DNA of 64,000 nt from Candidatus Falkowbacteria bacterium (GTDB lineage: Bacteria > Patescibacteriota > Patescibacteriia > Patescibacteriales > Patescibacteriaceae). The position numbers and the translations under genes are program-made. The stretch is taken from the NCBI GenBank assembly GCA_016699775.1, contig CP065010.1, positions 62,001-126,000 on the forward strand. Direction: 5' to 3'. The notes under the pieces are model-generated. The model saw only the letters and a program-made list of their open reading frames with translations. It searched no databases and had not been told where the DNA came from. Shown one piece after another: positions 39,755 through 47,802 of this stretch; position 1 is the first letter of the stretch, and each line of letters begins with the position of its first letter.

Positions 39755-40346
39755 TTAATTTTTTATAACGTTCAAAATATCTTTTCATAGTTTTTTCCAT
39801 TCGTTTGTTATGATATATTGGTAAAATTTCAAAAACCATATCCCAATCTATGCCACGCAAATTATCAAAATAATAATTTTTACTTACATAGACACGATCT
39901 AACAATGCACGTTCCTTGGTCGCCGTAGCAATGCCATTAACATGTTCGATGCCTGTTGTGTTGCTTAACACATAATCTTTCATTCGTATAAAAGTTATTT
40001 TTTGATCACTAATTTGAATCTCACGACTCACATAAGATGCAACAAAAATATTTCCATAGTATTGGAAATTCACACCCTCGCGAGTTAAGACAGTTTCAAA
40101 GCTCACGTATGATGGAGTATAGATTCGAGTCGCTAATTCAAAGCGACTATAATTTCTATCTTTTACATAAAACCCTCGGCGAACTCTAATCAACTTTCCG
40201 GCATTCACATATTTCTTCAATCTGTCGCCAACAATCACTTCATCGCTTTCATTCCATAACAAAGCAACATCTTTGGTCGAAAAGACTGTTTTAGTGGATC
40301 TCAATAATATATCTAAATATTCACCTTTTGTTGGTTTTATAATCAT
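39741..40346 (-). CDS. AbiEi-type antitoxin, winged-helix regulator
   Basis: 201 residues. The N-terminal winged helix (VFSTKDVALLWNESDEVIVGDRLKKYVNAGKLIRVRRGFY) is characteristic of AbiEi antitoxins, which repress their own operon and block the toxin. The C-terminal part (TKERALLDRVYVSKNYYFDNL) is the antitoxin domain. It lies directly upstream of and overlaps the toxin gene. Confidence 0.88.
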   Translation of the reverse strand: MIIKPTKGEYLDILLRSTKTVFSTKDVALLWNESDEVIVGDRLKKYVNAGKLIRVRRGFYVKDRNYSRFELATRIYTPSYVSFETVLTREGVNFQYYGNIFVASYVSREIQISDQKITFIRMKDYVLSNTTGIEHVNGIATATKERALLDRVYVSKNYYFDNLRGIDWDMVFEILPIYHNKRMEKTMKRYFERYKKLNEKQ

Positions 40347-40490
40347 TTGTAGACTGGAATAGGCTTTAAAAGCCCGTTACAGTCTATATATTAGCATAAT
40401 TTAGAAAATAAAGCAATAGTTAGTTTATGGAAGACAAAGCTTTACCTTACTAGAGATAGAGCTTTTGTACTTAAAAATGTCATAAAATCA

Positions 40491-40633
40491 TTGACAAATA
40501 CAAGAAAATATGATATGTTCTAGGATACTTGTTTTTTAACAATTTGGTTATTTTTGAATGATTTACTGATCTTCTAACTAATTTAGAGGCTTAGGAAATC
40601 ATTCAAAAAACAAAAAACGAAAGGAGCTACAAA
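40491..40633 (+). promoter_or_regulatory. Conserved leader, type A copy 2
   Basis: TTGACA (40491), 17 bp, TATGTT (40514) with TGA before it; then the same leader as at 37742 with only a few differences, including the hairpin at 40551-40610 and CGAAAGGAG before the ATG. Confidence 0.85.
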
Positions 40634-41158
40634 ATGAAAATCCTTATTAGGATTATTACTGTAATAATAGCTTTACTGTCTATTTTAATCTGTTTAGAGG
40701 TTTTACACTCCGTAATTTTATTGCCCCTATCTTCTCGAACTCTCGGGTCGATAATAGCCATAATCCTAAATAGTAAAAGTATTTGTATGTTTTCTCTTTT
40801 GATAGTAGGACTTGTTTTATTTCTTTATTTGTTTACTAAGGAGACTCCTAAAAAAGATTTTTACACCTTCCAAGTGTGTAAAATCAATTTAATGGTAAGG
40901 GGTAGTATCGAGTCTTCATATAGCATTTATAATCCGGAAAAAGTTTTTTGTAATGATATGAATGAATTAGTAACACAATTCAAAGAATTAAACATAAAAC
41001 TGAAGAGGCTGAAGGGAAATAAAAATCATGAAATAGTAATTGAGTTTAATCAGAGTCCGTTTATAGAGGGTGTAAATAATTATTTCACTCTATATACTGG
41101 GCTTACAGCCGAAGAACAGAATGAATTCTACAGAGAACTATATAAGGACTCATTTTAA
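40634..41158 (+). CDS. Two-helix membrane protein
   Basis: 174 residues, not recognised. Two N-terminal helices (RIITVIIALLSILICLEVLHSVILL and ICMFSLLIVGLVLFLYLF) are followed by a cytoplasmic or external domain of about 110 residues (YSIYNPEKVFCNDMNELVTQF...). First gene of an operon with the long TPM protein; the type A leader with SD lies directly upstream. Probably works at the membrane together with the TPM protein, which is inference from position. Confidence 0.65.
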   Translation: MKILIRIITVIIALLSILICLEVLHSVILLPLSSRTLGSIIAIILNSKSICMFSLLIVGLVLFLYLFTKETPKKDFYTFQVCKINLMVRGSIESSYSIYNPEKVFCNDMNELVTQFKELNIKLKRLKGNKNHEIVIEFNQSPFIEGVNNYFTLYTGLTAEEQNEFYRELYKDSF

Positions 41159-41274
41159 ATGAGGAATTATATAATTGCTGAGAGGAGAAGCTGATAATAA
41201 GACAAAACAAGTCACATTTCATTCTTTGTTGTTGTAACCTAAATCACAAACCTAAACTAAAACGAAAGGGAAAA

Positions 41275-43257
41275 ATGAAAAGAATCATTGTTATTTGCTT
41301 TGCATTACTTATTTTCATTATCAACGTTCAACAAGTTTTTGCAAAGAAAGATTGTTCCGAAATGCCTTCAAAACCCAATCCCCTACGAGCCGTAAATGAT
41401 TTTGCCAATATTATTGATGATAAAATTGAGCAAAACATAGAGCAAAAACTCCGGGATTACTATAATACAACAACGATTGCATTAATTGTTGTGACGGTTA
41501 ATAGTTTGGATGGAAAGGCGGATGATTCCTATGCTCAAGATTTATTCGATTGTTGGGGACCGGGTGGAAAGAATAATGCTGGTATTATTTTTTTAGTAGC
41601 TCCCAAGGAAAGAAAAACAAGAATTCATACCGGCTATGGAATTGAGGGTGATTTGACAGATGCTCAATCCAAAAAAATTATTGAGAAGAATATTATTCCC
41701 TATTTCAAAAAATCAGATTATTCTTCTGGAATATTGAATGGGGTGGAGAATATACTAGCTGTAACTGGTCCACAGAGCATGGAACAACGTAAGGAGGCAG
41801 TACGAATTAGAGAGGAGGAAAGTAGAAAAGTAAAGAAACAAATATTCGATGTGGTAATTAATATTGGAATAGGAATTATATTAATTATCGGTTTATTCTA
41901 TTTATCTCGATTCATGCTTAGTTTCTTGAGAAAAAAGAAATTAAGTAATCAGTTATTAAAGAGTTTAGAAAATCAGACTGAACAAATAATTCAGGCCCGT
42001 AAAGTAATTTCTGATTTATGTGAGAATACTAAAACTGCTCCAAAATGGGTTCAAGAAGAAGCAACTGAACATATGGAACAGGCAAATCAAAAATTACTTG
42101 AAGCTTCGCGTATCTTAGAAAAAGCTAAAGGTTCTGTAAAAGAAGCACCGGATCAAGTGTATGGTTTCTTACTCAAGGCCCGCACTTTGATTCATAAAGC
42201 AGAGAATAACTTCATTAAAGTAGATAAAGACTTACGTATAAAAGTTAATAAATTTGCTCAAGCTGCTCCTGTTAAAGCAGAGAAGGCAGTGCAGATTCTT
42301 GAGAAAAATCTCTGCGAAACTTTAGAGTTAACGAATCAGGGTTTTCGTTTTAATGAAGCAGTTACAAATCAAAATGATTTAAAAAAGAAATTTGAAGAAA
42401 CTGCAAAAAATCTTGGAAATAAAGAGTATGACCACATAATATGTCGAGAAAGCGATATAATTGCTTCAAAATCGAATGAGCTTTTTTCAGACATTAAAGA
42501 GGTTGTTCTCAAGAAAAAAGAAATCCATCAGAATCTTGATAGTCTTCTGAAGGTTGCCAAGGATCACTACTCTTCTTTTGAAAAATATGTTAAAGAAGTA
42601 GATCACCTTAAGAAGCAGTATCCAGAAAACGTATGGAAAAAACTTGAAACAGATTTATTAAGACTTACAGTAAAACTTCATCCTGAAAAAATTAAGGTTT
42701 TGAAAAATGAAATTGAAGATTTAAATAATATGAAAAATCAAAAATTTCATTTGGCAGCTTCAAAATTTAACAACTTTCAGGAACTAATAAATGATGTTGA
42801 GAAAGTATATTCTGAAATCAATGCTGTTTCTAGCCAACAGGAAAAATCAAAAAAAGATTTCTTTTCAGAGTACAAAAAAACAGAGACAGCTGTAAATTCA
42901 GCTTTAAGCAAAATAAAAGATTCAGATGTTTCTGGTGAAACAAAGCAAATTGCTAAGAAAGCAGCAATTAAATTAAATGAGACTGCCGTAGAATCAAGCA
43001 CTTCTATAGTTGATTGGTTTTTTCTTATCACTCTCTTGAAATCAACATGTTCTCTTGCTGAAGATGCATTTAAAAAAGCACAAAATGACATAGATGATGC
43101 AGAGAGAAGAAGAAGTCGCGAGAGAGATGATGAGGCAGAAAGTCGCAGAAATAGCTATTCAAATTCGGATACTTCATTCTCTTTTAGTTCAGATAGTGAT
43201 TTTGGTGGATTTGGAGGAGGAATGAGCGGAGGAGGTGGTGCTTCTGGAAGTTGGTAA
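41275..43257 (+). CDS. Membrane-anchored TPM-domain protein with long coiled coil
   Basis: 660 residues. Signal peptide (IIVICFALLIFIINVQQVFA), TPM domain (about 28-175; ALIVVTVNSLDGKADDSYAQDLFDCWGPGG), one membrane helix (IFDVVINIGIGIILIIGLFYLSRFML, about 195-220) and about 400 residues of charged helices with coiled-coil character. The tail SSDSDFGGFGGGMSGGGGASGSW is the standard Gly-rich ending of YgcG-type proteins. The TPM domain would be outside and the coiled coil inside. Paralogue of the short protein at 37885. SD GAAAGGG before ATG; 116 nt after the membrane-protein gene. Confidence 0.85.
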   Translation: MKRIIVICFALLIFIINVQQVFAKKDCSEMPSKPNPLRAVNDFANIIDDKIEQNIEQKLRDYYNTTTIALIVVTVNSLDGKADDSYAQDLFDCWGPGGKNNAGIIFLVAPKERKTRIHTGYGIEGDLTDAQSKKIIEKNIIPYFKKSDYSSGILNGVENILAVTGPQSMEQRKEAVRIREEESRKVKKQIFDVVINIGIGIILIIGLFYLSRFMLSFLRKKKLSNQLLKSLENQTEQIIQARKVISDLCENTKTAPKWVQEEATEHMEQANQKLLEASRILEKAKGSVKEAPDQVYGFLLKARTLIHKAENNFIKVDKDLRIKVNKFAQAAPVKAEKAVQILEKNLCETLELTNQGFRFNEAVTNQNDLKKKFEETAKNLGNKEYDHIICRESDIIASKSNELFSDIKEVVLKKKEIHQNLDSLLKVAKDHYSSFEKYVKEVDHLKKQYPENVWKKLETDLLRLTVKLHPEKIKVLKNEIEDLNNMKNQKFHLAASKFNNFQELINDVEKVYSEINAVSSQQEKSKKDFFSEYKKTETAVNSALSKIKDSDVSGETKQIAKKAAIKLNETAVESSTSIVDWFFLITLLKSTCSLAEDAFKKAQNDIDDAERRRSRERDDEAESRRNSYSNSDTSFSFSSDSDFGGFGGGMSGGGGASGSW

Positions 43258-43322
43258 AATAAATTAATGAAAGGAGAAAATGAAAAAATAAGTTTTGGAT
43301 GAACTTTAATGTACCTTTACTG

Positions 43323-43357
43323 AGCCAGGAATTTCTTAAATGAAACTACTGGCTTTT
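43323..43357 (+). terminator. Terminator
   Basis: GAGCCAG pairs with CTGGCTTT, followed by T residues. Confidence 0.8.
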
Positions 43358-43365
43358 TTATTACT

Positions 43366-43405
43366 CTTTAGGCTATGACAATATTGGGAAAAGTGAGAGA
43401 TTGAG
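43366..43405. repeat. TAGGCTA-GGCAATATTGG-type repeat
   Basis: TTTAGGCTATGACAATATTGGG...AGTGAGAGATTGAGA matches 49623-49655 and 50222-50260 (TAGGCTAGGGCAATATTGGAAG..GTG). All three lie between a terminator and the next gene. Confidence 0.65.
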
Positions 43406-43406
43406 A

Positions 43407-43464
43407 TTGACAAATAACTCTAAAAGTACCAGGATTTAAGTATCTATTATTAATATGTACATAT
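43407..43464 (+). promoter_or_regulatory. Conserved upstream region, type C copy 1
   Basis: TTGACA at 43407, then CTAAAA, CCAGGATTTAA and TATCTATTATTAATATG up to the start. The same block precedes the unrelated gene at 61283. The -10 element is unclear and there is no SD. Confidence 0.65.
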
Positions 43465-44817
43465 ATGAAAAAAATATTGGTCTTATTATTACTATTTAGT
43501 ATTGTAGCTTTGCCGATGATTTCTCAAGCTGAAGATTTTTCTTTCTCTCAAGTTGAGACAGATATATCTACAAATCGTTTTAGTGTTGGTATTATGAACA
43601 ATGCTGAAAGTAGTTGTAAGATGTACTGGGGCAATAGTATAAACAGTTTAAACTATATACTTTCATCAGATCATGGAGAAAATTTTAGACCAGCAAATAA
43701 TTTCCATGGTTTTTTGTTGGTAGATCTTTCTCCTGGTACTAATTATGCTTATAAGATAGTCTGTAGAACACCAGGTGGTCAAACATTTCAAACTGCTATA
43801 AATACTTTTACTACTCTTTCATTGAATAATCAAACTGCACATGTACAAGTAGTATCACCTAATGGAGGTGAGTCTTATAAAGTTGGAGATACAATAAGGA
43901 TTTCTTGGGATCAATGGAATCAAGGAAATAGTGCTTTTATTTTAAGGGTAAAGATTTCTGAGTCCAGTGTTTACCCAATTGATTTTGTAGTAGACGGACA
44001 ATGGGATAATAAAAAGGAGCCCTTTAATAGTGCCAATGGTAGAAATTATTATGATTGGAAAATTCCTTTTGCCATGCCTTTCATTTCTAAAGATTATAAA
44101 TATCTAATTCAGGTTATTGGTGGTAATGTAGATCTTCACGTTCAAACTAATGATTTAAGTGATAACACCTTTACAACTTATATAGCGATACCTGAAACCA
44201 ATACTGGAAATAATAATATTAATGTCCCACCTACAGTCCCATTAACTAATAACTCTGAAGTTAGGACAATCAAGAATAGGCCATTATATAAGCGCTTAAA
44301 AGGGGCCATTCTCATAAAAGTTGAAGATCAGGGTAAGGCTTATTATATTAGTTCTTCTAAGGAAAAGTCATATTTTCTTGGGCGTCCTCAAGATGCTTTC
44401 ATAATTATGCGTGAGCAAGGTATTGGGATAAAAAACAACGATTTAATAAAGATCCCAATTGGTTTAGGAAAATTGTCAGGCGGTGATCCTGATCAAGACG
44501 GTTTAGGAGATATGTTAGAGGACGCATTATTGACTGATAAATCTATTGCTGATACTGATGGTGATGGTATTAATGATAAAGTGGAGATTATTAATGGATA
44601 TAACCCAAAAGCATCAGGAAAAATGCCGATTGATAAGAATTTTGCTAAAAGTCTAATGGGTAAGATCCTTCTTCAAGTTGAAGGTAGAGGAGAGGCTTGG
44701 TATGTCAATCCAATTGACAATAAACGATATTTTTTAGGCAGAGCAGATGACGCGTTTGATCTTATGAGGAGTTTAGGAGTAGGAATAAATAATAAAGATT
44801 TTAATAAACTAAATTAA
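43465..44817 (+). CDS. Secreted multidomain surface protein with calcium-binding repeats
   Basis: 450 residues with a signal peptide (ILVLLLLFSIVALPMISQAE). First comes a fibronectin type III-like domain (about 30-120, LSPGTNYAYKIVCRTPG), then a Kre9/KNH-like beta domain opening with VVSPNGGESYKVGDTIRISW. Two copies of a Patescibacteria surface module follow (KGAILIKVEDQGKAYYISS...YFLGRPQDAFIIMREQGIGI and GKILLQVEGRGEAWYVNP...YFLGRADDAFDLMRSLGVGI). Between them lies a calcium-binding DPDQDGLGDMLE...DTDGDGIND repeat. Probably displayed on the surface; ligand unknown. Confidence 0.82.
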   Translation: MKKILVLLLLFSIVALPMISQAEDFSFSQVETDISTNRFSVGIMNNAESSCKMYWGNSINSLNYILSSDHGENFRPANNFHGFLLVDLSPGTNYAYKIVCRTPGGQTFQTAINTFTTLSLNNQTAHVQVVSPNGGESYKVGDTIRISWDQWNQGNSAFILRVKISESSVYPIDFVVDGQWDNKKEPFNSANGRNYYDWKIPFAMPFISKDYKYLIQVIGGNVDLHVQTNDLSDNTFTTYIAIPETNTGNNNINVPPTVPLTNNSEVRTIKNRPLYKRLKGAILIKVEDQGKAYYISSSKEKSYFLGRPQDAFIIMREQGIGIKNNDLIKIPIGLGKLSGGDPDQDGLGDMLEDALLTDKSIADTDGDGINDKVEIINGYNPKASGKMPIDKNFAKSLMGKILLQVEGRGEAWYVNPIDNKRYFLGRADDAFDLMRSLGVGINNKDFNKLN

Positions 44818-44846
44818 TTACTTTCCGAAATTTTCTTTATTTACTA

Positions 44847-44874
44847 AAAAACAGCCCGTAAACAGGCTGCTTTA
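44847..44874 (+). terminator. Terminator
   Basis: CAGCC pairs with GGCTG around CGTAAACA, flanked by A and T runs. Confidence 0.75.
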
Positions 44875-44875
44875 T

Positions 44876-44932
44876 TGATGGGTGGCAAATGGGACGTGTT
44901 CAGAACTATTCCGTGGGGTGAAATCAAGGAAA
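44876..44932. repeat. GGGTGGC intergenic element, copy
   Basis: GATGGGTGGCAAATGGGACG followed by TGTTCAGAACTATT...GTGGGGTGAAAT. Copies lie at 46149, 47650 and (diverged) 37033. The GATGGGTGGC head equals the end of the tRNA-His-like elements at 49430 and 51093. Confidence 0.8.
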
Positions 44933-44993
44933 TGGCTGAAACAATAGGTTCATCTCAAAAAATAGACTAATATAAGCCTATTTTAGGTATATA

Positions 44994-45144
44994 TTGACAA
45001 ATTACTATAAAAATGCTATTGTACTATGATAGCTAGTTCCTTACAATTTAACATTTTAGGTTATATTTATTGGATTTTTTGAGCTTTTTTGCACGAGAAG
45101 GCTGGGAAAATTCAATAATTATAAACTTAAAAAAGGAGATAAAA
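44994..45144 (+). promoter_or_regulatory. Conserved leader, type B copy 2
   Basis: TTGACA (44994), 17 bp, TATTGT (45017) preceded by TGC; then GTTCCTTACAATTTAAC and the hairpin ATTTATTGGATTTT/AAAATTCAATAAT with inner stem AGCTTTTTT/GAGAAGGCT. An AAAAAAGGAG SD follows. Confidence 0.8.
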
Positions 45145-45810
45145 TTGAAATGGTCAAAAATTATTTTTGGAATGGTTAAAACCATATATCATTTAATATG
45201 GTTCGAATATGTCCGATATGCTTTAAAAGAAATAGTTGAAGATATATTTAAAGAAAATTCCAAAAAGTCTACCGGTAATACCTTCATACTTCTTGTTGGT
45301 TTTACTCACTCTGGCAAAGAAACACTTGTAAAAAATAATAAACAGTTACGGGAAATGTTTCTCGTTCATAGTGATGAGATTCATGTATATCTAAATGAAT
45401 CTTTGAGATTTTTAAGAGATGATAACACCATTACTGGAGAAGCATATTGGGAACGACAATTCTTAACTCACATTGTTAGAAAGATGCTTTTACGGAGAGC
45501 TTTTAAAAGTAATATCAATGTCGTTAACGATTCGGCTAATCTCAGAAAGAGAGACCGATCTACTAAACTGGCGCTCGCTAAGAAATATGGATACCAAACA
45601 ATCATTATCCAGGTACAGTGTCCAGAGAGCGTTCTTCTAAAACGATTAGAAGATTCGGATAATAAGAAGTCAGATTTGGATCAATCCAGTAATTGGGTTG
45701 CTTTGTACGCAACACAAAAATCTCGTTTTTGCCCAGTTAAAGGCAATGAAGCTGATAGAGTAATTCATTATCATAGTGATTTTCTAAAACCAGAATATCT
45801 ACGAATATAA
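45145..45810 (+). CDS. P-loop kinase of the AAA_33/zeta-like group
   Basis: 221 residues from a TTG start, chosen because AAAAAAGGAG lies 7 nt upstream; a longer frame would run into the leader hairpin. Walker A is GFTHSGKET (about residues 52-60). The Asp-containing HSDEIHVYLNE and the NDSANLRKRDRS block correspond to the substrate and lid regions of small nucleic-acid or sugar kinases. LIIQVQCPES is the usual fourth strand. The N-terminal 45 residues are amphipathic and could associate with membrane. Substrate unknown; zeta-toxin-like activity is possible but not shown. Confidence 0.75.
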   Translation: MKWSKIIFGMVKTIYHLIWFEYVRYALKEIVEDIFKENSKKSTGNTFILLVGFTHSGKETLVKNNKQLREMFLVHSDEIHVYLNESLRFLRDDNTITGEAYWERQFLTHIVRKMLLRRAFKSNINVVNDSANLRKRDRSTKLALAKKYGYQTIIIQVQCPESVLLKRLEDSDNKKSDLDQSSNWVALYATQKSRFCPVKGNEADRVIHYHSDFLKPEYLRI

Positions 45811-45851
45811 TAAATGTAGTAAGTTAAATAACTTAAACCGAAAGGGAAATA

Positions 45852-46034
45852 ATGGTTAAAAAAATCTTTAAAATTGTTGTTTTTTGTATCGTGGCTTCGA
45901 TAATTATCGAAGGAGTTTGCTATTTACTAGGCCTAAAGTTAAATGGATCATTTATTGCTCAGACGGCTTTTAGAACTATGTATATAACATACGGATGGAT
46001 ACTCTCTAAAATGGTATCTCAGAGTGAGGATTAG
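45852..46034 (+). CDS. Small membrane protein
   Basis: 60 residues with two hydrophobic segments (IFKIVVFCIVASIIIEGVCYLLG and FRTMYITYGWILSKM). The SD is in ACCGAAAGGGAAA, the same intercistronic motif as before the genes at 41275 and 47321. Second gene of the kinase unit. Unknown function. Confidence 0.6.
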   Translation: MVKKIFKIVVFCIVASIIIEGVCYLLGLKLNGSFIAQTAFRTMYITYGWILSKMVSQSED

Positions 46035-46077
46035 TAATAGATAATTAAAATACTACCGGGAGAAATTCTGGAACAAC

Positions 46078-46113
46078 AAAACCCTGATCAGAGAAATCTA
46101 GTCGGGGTTTTTT
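46078..46113 (+). terminator. Terminator
   Basis: AAACCC pairs with GGGGTTT around 17 nt, followed by a T run. Confidence 0.78.
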
Positions 46114-46122
46114 ATTTACAAA

Positions 46123-46205
46123 AACACCCCATAACTAGGGCGTTTCTTCGATGGGTGGCAAATGGGATGTGTTCAGAACTATTAGGTGGCATGAAATAGA
46201 GGTAA
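46123..46205. repeat. Hairpin plus GGGTGGC intergenic element
   Basis: AACACCCC-ATAACTA-GGGCGTTT hairpin, then TCGATGGGTGGCAAATGGGA and TGTTCAGAACTATT. The hairpin is shared with the tRNA-His-like elements at 49396 and 51057. Confidence 0.8.
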
Positions 46206-46208
46206 TCA

Positions 46209-46351
46209 TTGATATTTTAGCCTAAATATGATATATTCTAGAATACTTGTTTTTTGACAATTTAGCAGATTATTGAATGATTTACTAAATTTCTAAGGCT
46301 TATTAGAGGTTTGGGAAATCATTTAATAATTTAAAGAAGAAGGAGTAAAAA
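46209..46351 (+). promoter_or_regulatory. Conserved leader, type A copy 3
   Basis: TTGATA (46209), 17 bp, TATATT (46232) preceded by TGA. Hairpin ATTATTGAATGATTT (46269-46283) pairs with AAATCATTTAATAAT (46316-46330), inner stem TTCTAA/TTAGAG. Compared with copies 1 and 2, both strands of the outer stem have changed together, which supports a selected RNA structure. Confidence 0.82.
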
Positions 46352-47302
46352 ATGTCTACAAAAGATATTATCAAAGATTATGGCACTACTGTTTCAGCTG
46401 AAGTATATAACAATGCTTTGCAGGGACATCAGTATATCCCACAAGCCGACCAAAGAATTGTTAATATTGTTTTAGAAAAAATTAATGATTTGCAGAAGGT
46501 AAAATCAATAATTTCCATCTTAGACCTTGGATGCGGACCCGGAAGACTTACGTATAAATTTGCTAAGAAAGGGACTCTGGTTCACGGAATAGATTTATCA
46601 GAAAGTTTTATCAATGCTGCAATCAATTTTAACTCTACTTATTCTCAAATTTCTTTCATGCAGTATGATTTTGCATCGGTCAATTTTCCTCACGAAGATA
46701 TGGCATCACAGTATGACATTATTGTTATGCAAGGTGTCATGCATCATGTTCATGGAGAAGAAAGAAAACTTTTTCTCGAAAGATGTCATAAACTTTTAAA
46801 CTCTGATGGCATACTTATTATCGGTGATGAATTCATTAAGCCATATATCCAGGAAGCCGACAGAATAGTTAATGTTGCAGAATTCTATCTGCATATTATC
46901 GGAGAAGCGATAAAGGGTGGTTTTATGGATCTTGCTTTTGAGGAAGCAAAAAACCTTATCGATGATACATTGTCAGGAGAAGAAGGTGCCGGTTTTGCAA
47001 ATGACGAGATTATTAAGTGGATATTTTATGTAGCCCAAAGATGTAATAAAGATTTCTATGAAGGGGGTTCAATGTATTACATTGATGTCCAGGATTTAAT
47101 TACCTTCCTTAAAAGGGAGTGTAGTGAGCTTGCCTCTACAAATGAAAAAAGCTTTAATCGAGGAGACTTCAAAGTGTCTCTTGATGTTTTTGAAAGAGAG
47201 CTACAGAAATATTCTTTCCAATTAGATAATACCAATACAATTGGCCCCGTTGATCAACTTGGAGGAATGGCCGTACTTACCTTTAAACAAAAAAATAATT
47301 AA
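46352..47302 (+). CDS. Class I SAM-dependent methyltransferase
   Basis: 316 residues. Motif I is ILDLGCGPGRLTYKFA (about residues 55-70), motif II VHGIDLSESFINAA, followed by FMQYDFASVNF and IIVMQGVMHHVHGEER, an ordinary Rossmann methyltransferase. The C-terminal third (HIIGEAIKGGFMDLAFEEAKNLI) is a helical insertion or cap. The substrate is not apparent. It follows a type A leader with a strong SD (GAAGGAG) and is followed 18 nt later by a small membrane protein. Confidence 0.85.
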   Translation: MSTKDIIKDYGTTVSAEVYNNALQGHQYIPQADQRIVNIVLEKINDLQKVKSIISILDLGCGPGRLTYKFAKKGTLVHGIDLSESFINAAINFNSTYSQISFMQYDFASVNFPHEDMASQYDIIVMQGVMHHVHGEERKLFLERCHKLLNSDGILIIGDEFIKPYIQEADRIVNVAEFYLHIIGEAIKGGFMDLAFEEAKNLIDDTLSGEEGAGFANDEIIKWIFYVAQRCNKDFYEGGSMYYIDVQDLITFLKRECSELASTNEKSFNRGDFKVSLDVFERELQKYSFQLDNTNTIGPVDQLGGMAVLTFKQKNN

Positions 47303-47320
47303 GCCGAAAGGAAAAATAGA

Positions 47321-47536
47321 ATGAAGCTAAAAACAATCGCTATTATTCTTGCCACCTTTGTTGTCTCGCAGATTTATTGCTTGGTGATAGGGGGATTAAC
47401 AATGGGAATACAGGGCCATGACTTTTTTTCAGTCATATGGATATCTCTATGGGTTGGACTTCTCTTTCTTGGTATTTGTGGATTATTATTTTGGATAAAT
47501 AATACCAAAGCTGACCTCTATTCTGATGGTCCCTAA
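47321..47536 (+). CDS. Small membrane protein
   Basis: 71 residues with two helices (TIAIILATFVVSQIYCLVIGG and VIWISLWVGLLFLGICGLLFWI). The SD lies in GCCGAAAGGAAAA. It repeats the layout of the previous unit: an enzyme gene followed by a small two-helix membrane protein. Unknown function. Confidence 0.6.
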   Translation: MKLKTIAIILATFVVSQIYCLVIGGLTMGIQGHDFFSVIWISLWVGLLFLGICGLLFWINNTKADLYSDGP

Positions 47537-47558
47537 AAATAAATATTGTACTTTCAAA

Positions 47559-47592
47559 TAAACCGTTACGCTTATATAAGTAACGGTTTTTT
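47559..47592 (+). terminator. Terminator
   Basis: AACCGTTAC pairs with GTAACGGTT, followed by T residues. Confidence 0.88.
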
Positions 47593-47649
47593 ATTTTAGT
47601 CAGAACTAAAAATACTCTATAAAGTAAGGCTAATCTAAAGAATTTCTAC

Positions 47650-47700
47650 TATGGGTGGCAAATGGGACGTGTTTAGAATAATTGAGTGGGGTGAGCGTGA
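47650..47700. repeat. GGGTGGC intergenic element, copy
   Basis: ATGGGTGGCAAATGGGACGT then TTTAGAATAATTGAGTGGGGTG. Upstream, AAGGCTAATCT is shared with the region at 49530. Confidence 0.75.
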
Positions 47701-47705
47701 GGTGA

Positions 47706-47802
47706 TTGACAAAATTAGTAAAATGTTTTAACCTATTAAGTTATTTCATTTAAAATATATTTCAAAAATAAAATCCGCCAAAAGCGGAGAAGGGATAGGA
47801 AA
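47706..47802 (+). promoter_or_regulatory. Promoter and hairpin leader
   Basis: TTGACA (47706), 17 bp, TAACCT (47729). A perfect hairpin TCCGC-CAAAA-GCGGA (47774) sits next to the SD (GAAGGG). A hairpin adjoining the SD is also seen before the other type IX-tail gene at 22455. Confidence 0.6.

Noticed and set aside
41275..43257. Phage tail or holin-type assignment for the coiled-coil TPM protein
   Set aside because: The signal peptide, TPM motifs and Gly-rich SGSW tail identify the YgcG-type family; no other phage genes are nearby.
44876..47700. GGGTGGC elements as antisense 5S rRNA fragments
   Set aside because: GTGTTCAGAACTATT loosely recalls the complement of the 5S loop, but flanking 5S helices do not align; the shared tRNA-His end explains the head of the element better.
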